In this document: positions 14,528 to 22,479 of the stretch, piece after piece
Numbering within the stretch: the stretch's first letter is position 1
Layout of the letters: each line of letters begins with the position of its first letter
Assembly: GCF_046348265.1 (NCBI RefSeq)
Contig: NZ_JAXMEO010000010.1
Origin: Pelomonas sp937871895
Lineage (GTDB): Bacteria > Pseudomonadota > Gammaproteobacteria > Burkholderiales > Burkholderiaceae_C
Strand: one strand, 5' to 3'
Length of the DNA: 64,000 bases
Program-made: the position numbers and the translations under genes
The notes under the pieces: model-generated
Databases searched by the model: none
Told to the model about the DNA's origin: nothing
What the model saw: only the letters and a program-made list of their open reading frames with translations

Positions 14528-15127
14528 ATGGAAGCCAAGACCGAGCGCAGCGAGCTGACCAAGACCGCCATCGTGGACATGGCGCTGGAGATGGCTGCGC
14601 TGGATGGGCTGGAGAGCCTGAGCATCGGCGAGATCGCCAAGCGGCTGGACCTGTCCAAGAGCGGCGTGTTCTCGCGCATCGGCTCGCGCGAGGCGCTGCA
14701 GAAGGCCGTGCTCGACGAGTTCGACCGCCGCTTCCAGCAGGACATCATCGTGCCGGCGCTGCGCGAGCCGCGTGGCCTGCCCAGGCTCGATGCCATGCTG
14801 CGCGCCTGGCTGGAGCGCGCGCTGCGCCCGGGCTCACGCGGTGCCTGCCTCTACGCGGCCGGCGCCTTCGAGTTTGACGACCGGGACGGCCCGCTGCGCG
14901 AGATGCTGATGGCCGGCATCCAGCGCTGGCGCCAGTCGCTCAAGCGCACCATGTTGCAGGCGCAGGAGGCTGGCCAGCTGCGTCCCGACGCCGACCTCGA
15001 CCAGCTGACCTTTGAGCTCGACGGGCTGATGATGGCCCTGATGCGCGAGGCCCGCTTCCTGCGCAACCCCGACACCGCCACGCGTGGCTGGGCCAGCTAC
15101 CAGCGCCTGCTCGACCACTACCGCTGA
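14528..15127 (+). CDS. TetR-family transcriptional regulator
   Basis: The 199-residue product has an N-terminal TetR helix-turn-helix (residues about 8-55): TKTAIVDMALEMAALDGLESLSIGEIAKRL, then DLSKSGVFSRIGSREALQKAVL. The rest is a helical ligand-binding/dimer domain. The start ATG at 14528 lies just after an operator palindrome, consistent with autorepression. It is flanked by a divergent secreted hydrolase and a downstream operon of a 41-residue peptide and a second hydrolase, each preceded by the same operator. The inducer is unknown; an ester or fatty-acid-like ligand would fit the neighbours but is a guess. Confidence 0.92.
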   Translation: MEAKTERSELTKTAIVDMALEMAALDGLESLSIGEIAKRLDLSKSGVFSRIGSREALQKAVLDEFDRRFQQDIIVPALREPRGLPRLDAMLRAWLERALRPGSRGACLYAAGAFEFDDRDGPLREMLMAGIQRWRQSLKRTMLQAQEAGQLRPDADLDQLTFELDGLMMALMREARFLRNPDTATRGWASYQRLLDHYR

Positions 15128-15185
15128 GCCCCAGCCTCCCCTGACTTGCTTCGCCCCCACCTGCCCATCCCTGCCGACCAATTTC

Positions 15186-15197
15186 GCACGACCGTGC
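15186..15197. promoter_or_regulatory. Probable TetR operator 2 (GCACG-AC-CGTGC)
   Basis: This is the exact second copy of the palindrome found at 14502, again in the context TTTCGCACGACCGTGC. It lies 23 bases before the start codon of the 41-residue peptide gene, where repressor binding would block transcription of that gene and the following hydrolase. Confidence 0.7.
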
Positions 15198-15219
15198 GAC
15201 AACCTTCCTAGGAGTGACC

Positions 15220-15345
15220 ATGCTGCTGACCATCCTCGTGTTTGCCGCCCTCGCCGTTGGCGCCTTGGTGCTGAAGCTCGTGGCAGGCGCCGCCGCGCTG
15301 AGCCGCCAACTGCCCAAGCGCAACGAAGACTTCATCTTCTATTGA
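15220..15345 (+). CDS. 41-residue single-span membrane peptide
   Basis: The frame ATG 15220 to TGA 15345 encodes 41 residues: a hydrophobic span (MLLTILVFAALAVGALVLKL), then LVAGAAALSRQ and a charged tail ending KRNEDFIFY. AGGAG precedes the ATG by five bases, and a TetR operator lies just upstream. The next gene begins seven bases after its stop, so the two form an operon. I do not recognise a family. The strong initiation signals and regulated position argue that it is real. Confidence 0.7.
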   Translation: MLLTILVFAALAVGALVLKLVAGAAALSRQLPKRNEDFIFY

Positions 15346-15352
15346 GCCGCCC

Positions 15353-16258
15353 ATGACCACCACGCCCACTGCCACCTCCCCTGCCCCCAACCCCACCGAC
15401 CGCTTCTACGCCGCCGGCTGGGCCCAGCGCGCCTTGGCCGGCGGCCTGCGCCTGGTGCAAGCCGCCTCGCCGTCCGCCGGGGCACGCCTGGCCTTTGCCA
15501 TCTTCTGCACGCCCCTGCCGCTGAAGTGGCTGGTCCGCCAGCGCCTGCCCGCGCCTTGGCGCGCACAGACCTGGGAGCTGATGGGCAAGCGGCAGTGCGC
15601 CTGGCGCCATGCCGATGCGCCTTTGCATCCGCACCGGCCCCGGGTCCTGCTGGTGCATGGCTGGGGCGGGCAGGCGCGGCAGTTCCAGGCCATGGCCGAG
15701 CAACTGTGGGCGGCTGGTCTGGACCCCATCCTGCTCGACATGCCCGCCCACGGCCACAGCAGCGGCTCGCAGAGCCACATGCCCGCTTTCCTGCAGACCC
15801 TGCATGCGGCGCGGCAGTTCTTTGGGCCGCTGCACGGCGCGGCGGCGCACTCGATCAGCGCCGTGGCCCTGAGCCATGCGGTGGCGCGCGAACTGCCGGT
15901 GCGCCGCCTGGCGCTGATCTCGCCCTCGTCGCCCCCGCGCCAGCTGCTGGCCTGGTACGGGCAGACCTTTGGTCTCTCGGAGGCGGTGATGACCCGCATG
16001 AAGGCACGCATCGAGCGCCTCGCCGGCATCGGGCTCGACAGCTTCGAGCCCGAATGGATAGGGCCCCGCCTGAAGCAGCCCACCCTGCTCGTCCACGACC
16101 GCAGCGACCGCGCGGCGCCGCTGGCCCAGTCGCAACGTCTGCGCGACACCGCCCCCGACGCCGAACTGTGGGTGACCGAGGGCTTGGGGCACCAGCGCAT
16201 CCTGCGCGACGCCGAGGTGATCGAGCGCGTGACGCGCCACATCGCCGTGGGCACCTGA
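15353..16258 (+). CDS. Alpha/beta-hydrolase with an altered nucleophile motif
   Basis: The 301-residue protein has the hydrolase oxyanion loop LLVHGWGGQARQF (residues 99-111), LDMPAHGHSSG (128-138), a likely acid Asp in LLVHDRSDRAAP, and a histidine in TEGLGHQRIL. At the nucleophile elbow the usual GxSxG reads AHSIS (Ser167), so both glycines are replaced by Ala and Ser. The catalytic serine is still present. No signal peptide is evident; the first 60 residues are Ala/Pro-rich then weakly hydrophobic. It shares an operon with the 41-residue peptide and is probably repressed by the TetR protein. Substrate is unknown. Confidence 0.85.
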   Translation: MTTTPTATSPAPNPTDRFYAAGWAQRALAGGLRLVQAASPSAGARLAFAIFCTPLPLKWLVRQRLPAPWRAQTWELMGKRQCAWRHADAPLHPHRPRVLLVHGWGGQARQFQAMAEQLWAAGLDPILLDMPAHGHSSGSQSHMPAFLQTLHAARQFFGPLHGAAAHSISAVALSHAVARELPVRRLALISPSSPPRQLLAWYGQTFGLSEAVMTRMKARIERLAGIGLDSFEPEWIGPRLKQPTLLVHDRSDRAAPLAQSQRLRDTAPDAELWVTEGLGHQRILRDAEVIERVTRHIAVGT

Positions 16259-16366
16259 GGCCGCGAGAGGCCCGCTGCCCTGCCTGCGTCCTCTTCGAAC
16301 GAAAAGGACAGTGCCCAGGCCCCGAAGTCAGAGCATGCAGCCCCGCAGCCTGACTTTGGAGACCGC

Positions 16367-17215
16367 ATGCAAACCCTCAAGCGCGCCAGCTTGATCCGCC
16401 AGCTCACCCTGCCACTGCTGCTCGCGCTCGCGAGCACCGCCTGTGCCGGCGACCCCGGCAACCCCGGCGGCACCGTGAACGCCATACAAGCGATGGACTT
16501 CAGTGGTCTGGACTTCAACCTCCAAATCGAGAAGACCCAGGGGCCAGCGGCCACCAGCCATCCCAACCAGGGCGCCATCGTGCGTCACATCCTGCGCCAT
16601 GGCCAATGGCGCTCGGCGGGCGCTGGCGGCCCCAACCATCGCGAGGCCTCGGGCAGCTCGCAGTGGCGCCGCAACGCCACGGGCGCCTGGGTCGAGACCT
16701 CGACCGACGCCACGGGCAACCCTGCCAGCTCCGTCCTCACCTACAGCTTCGAAGGCCCGAGCAGCGGACGCTGGAGCTGGAACATCAACCACGGCCAGGC
16801 CCTGCTCAGCGGCAGCTTCACCACCGCAGCCGGCAAGCCCAACGCCGAGCAGCTTTTGGCCCCGGTCACCAATGCCGGCCTGCATGTGCCGCTGATCATC
16901 AAGTCGGCCGTCTCGACCGACCTGCCCGCAGGCAGCTTCCCCGCCGCCGGCCTGGTGCTGCAAAGCTATGCCGCCGACGGCACCCTGAGCTTGCAGGGCT
17001 TTGGCCCCGGCACGCTCAACTCCCGAGGCACCTATACCTACAAGCGCCTGTCGGCCAACACGGCGGTCGAGGAAACCCTCCAGACCAGCGACTTCTTCAG
17101 CCTGCCCTACACAATGGTCTACACCTTCAAGACGGCCAACTCGGGCGTCTGGTACCAGAACTTCGGCAACGGCCTGATCCGCTTCTCGGGTACCTTCGAC
17201 ACCTTTGCCCGATAG
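16367..17215 (+). CDS. Secreted protein of unknown function
   Basis: The 282-residue product has a signal sequence ending LALASTACAGD; it could be a lipoprotein at Cys27, although the residue three before the cysteine is Ser rather than Leu/Val. The mature part is rich in Gly, Ser, Thr and Asn with alternating polar and aromatic residues, suggesting a beta-rich fold. Two related passages (GRWSWNINHGQALLSGSFTT and the C-terminal GVWYQNFGNGLIRFSGTF) look like internal repeats. GGAG precedes the ATG by six bases. I recognise no family. The following AraC-type regulator starts 38 bases later and may be its regulator. Confidence 0.75.
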   Translation: MQTLKRASLIRQLTLPLLLALASTACAGDPGNPGGTVNAIQAMDFSGLDFNLQIEKTQGPAATSHPNQGAIVRHILRHGQWRSAGAGGPNHREASGSSQWRRNATGAWVETSTDATGNPASSVLTYSFEGPSSGRWSWNINHGQALLSGSFTTAAGKPNAEQLLAPVTNAGLHVPLIIKSAVSTDLPAGSFPAAGLVLQSYAADGTLSLQGFGPGTLNSRGTYTYKRLSANTAVEETLQTSDFFSLPYTMVYTFKTANSGVWYQNFGNGLIRFSGTFDTFAR

Positions 17216-17253
17216 CCACGTCCTGGACCTGCCCTGGACCTGCGAGAGCGCCC

Positions 17254-18354
17254 GTGACCGAAACCCTCAAGGCCCTGTGCCTGTGCGCCGTGAGCCTGGG
17301 CGCCTGGACCCTGCTCAGCCTGTTGCTTTCGAGAGCGGGCGAGCCGAGCCTGCGCCGCACGCTGGCGGTCCTGGTCGCGCTGTTGCTGCTGCCGCCGCTC
17401 AATGCCTATGTGACGCTGGTGCGCGGCTCGGCCTGGACACCGCTGGCCCTGTGGAGCCACTGCCTGACCTGGGCCTACGGCCCGCTGCTGCTGCGCAGCC
17501 TGGGGCTGGCCCTGCTCTGGCCGAGCGCGACATGGGACCGCGCCTGGCATTTGCTGCCGACGGGCCTGGCCCTGGCGGCCGGCGCGGCTGGGCTCGATTG
17601 GGTGAGCTGGCCGCCGCTGGTGGCCCTGCTGGCGCTGCAGACGCTCGGCTACGGTGCCTGGGTGGCCCGCGCTGCGTGGCGCGAACGGGTGCGGCTGCGC
17701 CAGCTCGCCAGCGGGCACCGCAACAGCCGTGCGCATTGGCTGCTGTTCCTCGCCGGCGGCCTGGTGGCGGCCAGCGTTTGGGACCTCGGCGTGTTCGCCG
17801 CCATCGAATTCGGCCGCTGGCCGCCGGCCCACTTGCTGCTGGGCTCGTCCCTCGGCATGGCCGTCTACGTCGATGCCATCGCCCTGCTGGCCCTGCATCC
17901 GCCCGCCTGGCTGGACGGCGAGCCGGCGCCCGGCCCTGCGCCAGCGCCCGCGCCCGAGCCCACACCGCCCCGGGTGGTCGAGCTCAGCCCCGAGGTCGCC
18001 CGCGAGCTGGCTGCGCGGCTGCAGCAACTGATCCACAGCCACGGCCCGCACCGTGACCCCGACATCTCCCTGCCCCGCCTGGCCGCGCTGATGGACATCA
18101 CGCCGCACCAGCTCTCCGAGCTGCTGAATCTGCACCTGGGCAGCAGCTTCTACGACTACCTCAACGACTGCCGCCACGCCGACGCCTTGCAGCTGCTCGC
18201 CCAAGGCTCGGCCGAGCTGACCGTGGCCGACATCGCCTACCGCGCCGGCTTCAACAACCGCAACAGCTTCTACAAAGTGTTCAAGCAGAAGACCGGGCTC
18301 ACGCCCTCGGACTACCGCCGCCAGCAGCAACACCAACACCAGCGCCGCGCCTGA
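17254..18354 (+). CDS. Membrane-anchored AraC-family regulator
   Basis: The 366-residue protein has a membrane domain of about six or seven hydrophobic helices (residues 1-215), then a Pro/Ala linker (EPAPGPAPAPAPEPTPP), then an AraC helix-turn-helix pair (residues about 265-358). The second helix-turn-helix is canonical: LTVADIAYRAGFNNRNSFYKVFKQ, cut here as ADIAYRAGFNNRNSFYKVFK, followed by TGLTPSDYR. The start is a GTG at 17254 with a weak GAGAG upstream; the open frame continues to 16606 but only as a shadow of the upstream gene. Such proteins sense a membrane or envelope signal and bind DNA directly. Targets may include the upstream secreted gene or the downstream glycosidase genes. Confidence 0.88.
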   Translation: MTETLKALCLCAVSLGAWTLLSLLLSRAGEPSLRRTLAVLVALLLLPPLNAYVTLVRGSAWTPLALWSHCLTWAYGPLLLRSLGLALLWPSATWDRAWHLLPTGLALAAGAAGLDWVSWPPLVALLALQTLGYGAWVARAAWRERVRLRQLASGHRNSRAHWLLFLAGGLVAASVWDLGVFAAIEFGRWPPAHLLLGSSLGMAVYVDAIALLALHPPAWLDGEPAPGPAPAPAPEPTPPRVVELSPEVARELAARLQQLIHSHGPHRDPDISLPRLAALMDITPHQLSELLNLHLGSSFYDYLNDCRHADALQLLAQGSAELTVADIAYRAGFNNRNSFYKVFKQKTGLTPSDYRRQQQHQHQRRA

Positions 18355-18426
18355 AGCGGGCGCCGGGCCTGCTGGCCCCCGCAGCAGGCCCTAAAGTCCC
18401 CATCCCTGCCACGCCCGGGATCGACC

Positions 18427-20556
18427 TTGCTGCAACGCCTCCTGCTGCTGCTGACGCTGCTTGCCCTGTCTCTCAGCGCCAGTGCCGACTCGCTCCAGTT
18501 CGGCCAGCGCGTTGCCACTCCGCAAGGCCGCTATGCCGAGCGTGTGTTGAGCTCGGCCACGCTGCCAGGCACCGCACCGCCGGTGCGCGTGGACATGGCC
18601 ATCAACGCGAGCCTCGGTGCCGAGGCCTTCTCGATCAGCGCCCAGCGTCAGCGGCTCCGCATCACCGGCGGCGACGCGCGCGGCCTGATCTACGGCGCCC
18701 TGGAGGCGCGCGATCAGCTGCGCAATGGCACCCGCATCGACCGCCTGAGCGCGCGCAGCCACACGCCCAAGCAAGCCTTTCGCGGCATCAAGCTGAACAC
18801 CCCGTGGGACAGCTACCGCCCCAGCTCGGCGCTGGACCAGCACACGGCCACGATGAAGGACCCGAGGTTCTGGGAGGCCTACCTCGACATGATGGTCGAG
18901 AACCGCTTCAACGCCTTCACGCTCTGGACCATGCACCCCTTCACGTACATGGTGCGCCCGACGAACTTCCCTGAGGCCAGCACCTGGACCGACGCCGAGT
19001 TCGCGCAGTGGCAGCAGCTGTACCGCAGCATCTTCCGCATGGCCAAGGAGCGCGGCCTGGACACCTATGTGGTGTTCTGGAGCATCTTCGTCAGCGAGGC
19101 GTTCCAGAAGGTGCACAAGCCCGGCGCCAAGAACTTCTACCCGCACTACTACGTCGAGGGTGACACCAGCGACGTGACCCGCCGCTACCTGCGCGAGAGC
19201 GTCACGCAGATGCTGCTGGAGTACCCAGACCTCGACGGCATCGGTGTCTCGCACGGCGAGGGCATGGCGGGCATGACGCCGCTGCAGCGCCAGCAGTTTG
19301 TGGACGAGGTCTACATCGCCGGCGCGCTGGAGGCCAACAAGACCCGGCCGGTGAAGCTGATCCACCGCGTGCCCTTCTCCTCAGGCCTCGGCTCTGACCC
19401 TGGCGTGAGCACGAGCGTGGAGAGCCTGACGCGCGCCGCGATGGAGAAGCTCGGCAACCAGTTCTCTGGGCCCATCTGGGTGGAGATGAAGTTCAACTGG
19501 TCGCACGGTCACTCGACACCGAAGCTCGTCAAGGTCCATGGCGGCCAACTCGGCGACACCTACTTCAAGCCCACGCCCACCAACTACCGCGTGGTCTGGC
19601 AGGTGCGCAACGAGGACTTCTTTGCGCTGCGCTGGGGTGACCCCGCCTTCATCCGCGAGCACATCGCCTTGAACGGGCAGGCCGACCATGCGGGCGGCTA
19701 TTTCGTCGGCTCGGAGACCTACATCCCCGCGCTGGACTACTTCACGGCGCCCGGCCAAGGCGTGCCCTGGCGCTGGGCCTTTGAACGGCAGTGGCTGTTC
19801 TACAAGCTGTGGGGCCGGTTGCTGTATGACCCGGCGACGCCCGATGCCGTCTTCGCCGCCGAGTTCACGCGCCGCTATGGGCCGGCAGGCGCTCAACTCT
19901 TCAAGGCCTACGCCTTGGTCAGTGAAACGCCGCTGCAACTGGCGCGCCTCTACGACTCGCGCTGGGACTTCACGCTCTATGCCGAAGGCCTGCTGGCCCT
20001 GCAGGGCGAGACCACCAAATACATCGGCGTGGACGCGCTGATCGCCCAGCCGCCGATGGACCCGGCCTATGTGTCGATCAAGGACTTCGTGCAGGCGCAG
20101 CAGGCCGGCCAGAGCTTCACCAGCAGCCAGATCACGCCGCTGGCCGTGGCGGACCGGCTGCACGCCCGCGCCAACGAGGCCCTGGCGCTGATCAAGGGCA
20201 ACGACGCCCGCAAGGCGCCCGATGACGGCTTGCGCCAGGAGGTGGCCGACGTGGCGATCTGGGCGCACCTGGCGCTGCACCTGGAAGCCAAGATACGCGG
20301 TGCCATCGAGTTGCAGCGCTTGCGCACGGTGGGCGTTGAGGCACACCGGCAAGCGGCGCTCCAGCACCTCACCGTGGCCCTCGCGCAGTGGGACGAAGTG
20401 ATCCGCCTCTCGCGCCCGCTCTACCAAGACATGCGCCTCACGCACTACAACCACAACGCCTTCGAGGCCAACCCCAACAACCGCTTCCACTGGGCGCTGA
20501 TCCGCGACGAGGTGGCCCTGGACCTCGAAGTCGCCCGCAACGCCAAGACGCCTTGA
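18427..20556 (+). CDS. Secreted glycoside hydrolase, family not assigned
   Basis: This 709-residue protein has a Sec signal peptide (residues 1-20). Its N-terminal part, LRITGGDARGLIYGALEARD, resembles the domain that precedes the barrel in GH20 hexosaminidases and GH67/GH115 alpha-glucuronidases. A TIM-barrel-like region follows, with the acidic strands MVENRFNAFTLWTMHPFTYM, LDTYVVFWSIF, LDGIGVSHGEGMAG and IWVEMKFNWSHG. The C-terminus is helical. I cannot name its family. The start is TTG at 18427, preceded by GGGA. It is followed two bases later by an apiosidase-like gene, and a GH10 xylanase lies beyond, so removal of uronic acids or other side chains from xylan or pectin is plausible. Confidence 0.75.
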   Translation: MLQRLLLLLTLLALSLSASADSLQFGQRVATPQGRYAERVLSSATLPGTAPPVRVDMAINASLGAEAFSISAQRQRLRITGGDARGLIYGALEARDQLRNGTRIDRLSARSHTPKQAFRGIKLNTPWDSYRPSSALDQHTATMKDPRFWEAYLDMMVENRFNAFTLWTMHPFTYMVRPTNFPEASTWTDAEFAQWQQLYRSIFRMAKERGLDTYVVFWSIFVSEAFQKVHKPGAKNFYPHYYVEGDTSDVTRRYLRESVTQMLLEYPDLDGIGVSHGEGMAGMTPLQRQQFVDEVYIAGALEANKTRPVKLIHRVPFSSGLGSDPGVSTSVESLTRAAMEKLGNQFSGPIWVEMKFNWSHGHSTPKLVKVHGGQLGDTYFKPTPTNYRVVWQVRNEDFFALRWGDPAFIREHIALNGQADHAGGYFVGSETYIPALDYFTAPGQGVPWRWAFERQWLFYKLWGRLLYDPATPDAVFAAEFTRRYGPAGAQLFKAYALVSETPLQLARLYDSRWDFTLYAEGLLALQGETTKYIGVDALIAQPPMDPAYVSIKDFVQAQQAGQSFTSSQITPLAVADRLHARANEALALIKGNDARKAPDDGLRQEVADVAIWAHLALHLEAKIRGAIELQRLRTVGVEAHRQAALQHLTVALAQWDEVIRLSRPLYQDMRLTHYNHNAFEANPNNRFHWALIRDEVALDLEVARNAKTP

Positions 20557-20558
20557 CC

Positions 20559-22469
20559 ATGAAACGCTTGCTTCTGCTTCTCGCCAGCCTGCTGTTCGTG
20601 GGCATGGCCCACGCCCGCCTGCAGTCTGGCGAAGTCCACGTCTGGGACACCCAGGAGATCAGCTTCGAGGCCTCGCGTGACTACGCCAACCCGTATGTCG
20701 ATGTCACCGTCTGGATCGAGCTCAGCGGCCCGGACTTCAAGCGCAAGGTCTATGGGTTCTGGGACGGCGGCCGGACCTTCAAGGTGCGCTTCGTCGCCAC
20801 CGCGCCGGGCGAATGGCGCTGGAAGGTCGCCGCCACGCCGGCGGACGACGCGGGGCTGAACGGCGGCGCTGGTGCGCTGCGTGCGGTGGCCTGGTCTGCC
20901 GAAGAGATCGCCGAGAACCCGAACCGCCGCGGCTTCGTGCGCGCCAGCCCCAACGGGCACGCGCTCGTCTATGCCGATGGCTCGCCCTTCTTCCTGCTCG
21001 GCGACACCTGGCTCGCGGCCTCGACCTGGCGGCTGCCCTACCGAGGCGCGGCCGCAAGGCCTGACTACGTGCCCGGGCCCGGCATCTCCTTCGAGGAAGC
21101 GGTGGCCTGGCGCAAGCGCCAGGGCTTCAACTCGGTGTCCTTCATCGCCGCTTTCCCGAACTGGGCGGCCGACGCGCACGGCGCCACACACGCCAACAAG
21201 GACGGCGTCTTCCTGCGCAATGCCTGGGAGAAGTTCGGCGTCTGGGCGCCCAACGCCAAGATCTCAACCCCCGACGGCGCCACCACCACCGCCAAGGACA
21301 TGCACGACGAGCAGGGCCACCGCCCCTTCGAGGTGTTCCCCGACCGCGAGGGCCTCGCCAACTTCGACCGCATCGACCCGCGCTACTTCGCCAGCCTCGA
21401 CCGCAAGATGCGGCACCTGGCCGACCAGGGCTTCGTCCCCTTCCTGGAAACCATCCGCCGCGACAACGCGCCATCCTGGAAGCGCTACTTCGACTTCAAC
21501 ACCTCCTACGCGCGCTTCGTGCACTACTTGGTCGCGCGCTACGGCGCCTACAACCTCGTGTTCAGCGGCATCCACCTGGACTGGATCCCCAAGGACTTCA
21601 GCCTCACGGCCGACGAGTTCAACGCCGCGCTCACGAATCACCACCGCACTTATGGCGGCCTGCCCTTCGGCCAGCCCTACACGACGCTGATCGACAGCTC
21701 CACCTACAAGGCCTTTGGCCATGCCGAGCAGGCGCCGTGGCTGACCATGCACACCGTGGGCAACAACCCGCGCAACCACGCCATCTACGCGTCCATCGAA
21801 GAGCTATTCCACCTGCAGCCCGCGATGCCGGCCGCCAACCTGGAGCCCTACTACACGGGCTGGAATCACAGCATCAACCGCCCCGGTGGCGAGACGCCCG
21901 ACGAGAACTCGCCGCGCGACAACTACTTTGCGCGGGCCATGATGTACGGCTCGGTGCTGTCGGGCGCGCTAGCCGGCCACGTGCACGGCACCGCCGCCTA
22001 CGACCTGACGACGACCGGCGAAGCGGCCGGCTGGCGGCCCTACATCTGGACGGCGCTCAAGTACACGTCCGGAGCCCAGATGCAGCACCTGCGCGCCTTC
22101 GTGCTGTCCGAGGGAGCGCGCTACCAGGACCTCGTGCCCGTGCCGCAAGACCTGCAGCCACGCAGCATTCCAGGCGCGCTTGCGGACGGGCTCGACGGTT
22201 GGTCCTTCCTCGCGCGCACGCCGAATCGCGACTTTGCGCTCGCTTACTTCGAGGCCCGCGCCACGCGGCCCAAACTTGCGAACTTCCAGCCCGGCGCACG
22301 CTATGGCTGGACCTGGTTCGAGCCCGAGACAGGCCGGTGGCATCGGCCGATCACGCTGACCGCCGACGCCTCAGGCCACTTGGCCGCACCGCCCTTCCCT
22401 GTGGGCGGCCCCAACGCGACGCGCGACGTGGCGGCCAAGATCGTGGCCGTCCCGCCGACCGCTCGCTGA
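20559..22469 (+). CDS. Apiosidase-like glycosidase (DUF5060 + DUF4038, GH140-like)
   Basis: The 636-residue product has a signal peptide (residues 1-19), then a DUF5060-type beta domain (VHVWDTQEISFEASRDYANP ... FWDGGRTFKVRFVATAPGEW). After this comes a DUF4038 TIM barrel (FFLLGDTWLAAS, RKRQGFNSVSFIAAFPNWAA, FDRIDPRYFASLDRKMRHLA, GIHLDWIPKD) and a C-terminal beta domain (PGARYGWTWFEPETGRW). DUF4038 contains GH140 apiosidases, which act on pectin side chains. The ATG is two bases after the upstream gene's stop, so the two are one operon. The gene is convergent with the xylanase, 10 bases apart. Confidence 0.88.
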   Translation: MKRLLLLLASLLFVGMAHARLQSGEVHVWDTQEISFEASRDYANPYVDVTVWIELSGPDFKRKVYGFWDGGRTFKVRFVATAPGEWRWKVAATPADDAGLNGGAGALRAVAWSAEEIAENPNRRGFVRASPNGHALVYADGSPFFLLGDTWLAASTWRLPYRGAAARPDYVPGPGISFEEAVAWRKRQGFNSVSFIAAFPNWAADAHGATHANKDGVFLRNAWEKFGVWAPNAKISTPDGATTTAKDMHDEQGHRPFEVFPDREGLANFDRIDPRYFASLDRKMRHLADQGFVPFLETIRRDNAPSWKRYFDFNTSYARFVHYLVARYGAYNLVFSGIHLDWIPKDFSLTADEFNAALTNHHRTYGGLPFGQPYTTLIDSSTYKAFGHAEQAPWLTMHTVGNNPRNHAIYASIEELFHLQPAMPAANLEPYYTGWNHSINRPGGETPDENSPRDNYFARAMMYGSVLSGALAGHVHGTAAYDLTTTGEAAGWRPYIWTALKYTSGAQMQHLRAFVLSEGARYQDLVPVPQDLQPRSIPGALADGLDGWSFLARTPNRDFALAYFEARATRPKLANFQPGARYGWTWFEPETGRWHRPITLTADASGHLAAPPFPVGGPNATRDVAAKIVAVPPTAR

Positions 22470-22479
22470 GCCGGCGGCT

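Noticed and set aside
16606..17253. Extension of the AraC regulator upstream of the GTG at 17254
   Set aside because: This part is an out-of-frame reading of the upstream secreted protein gene; the membrane domain begins at 17254.
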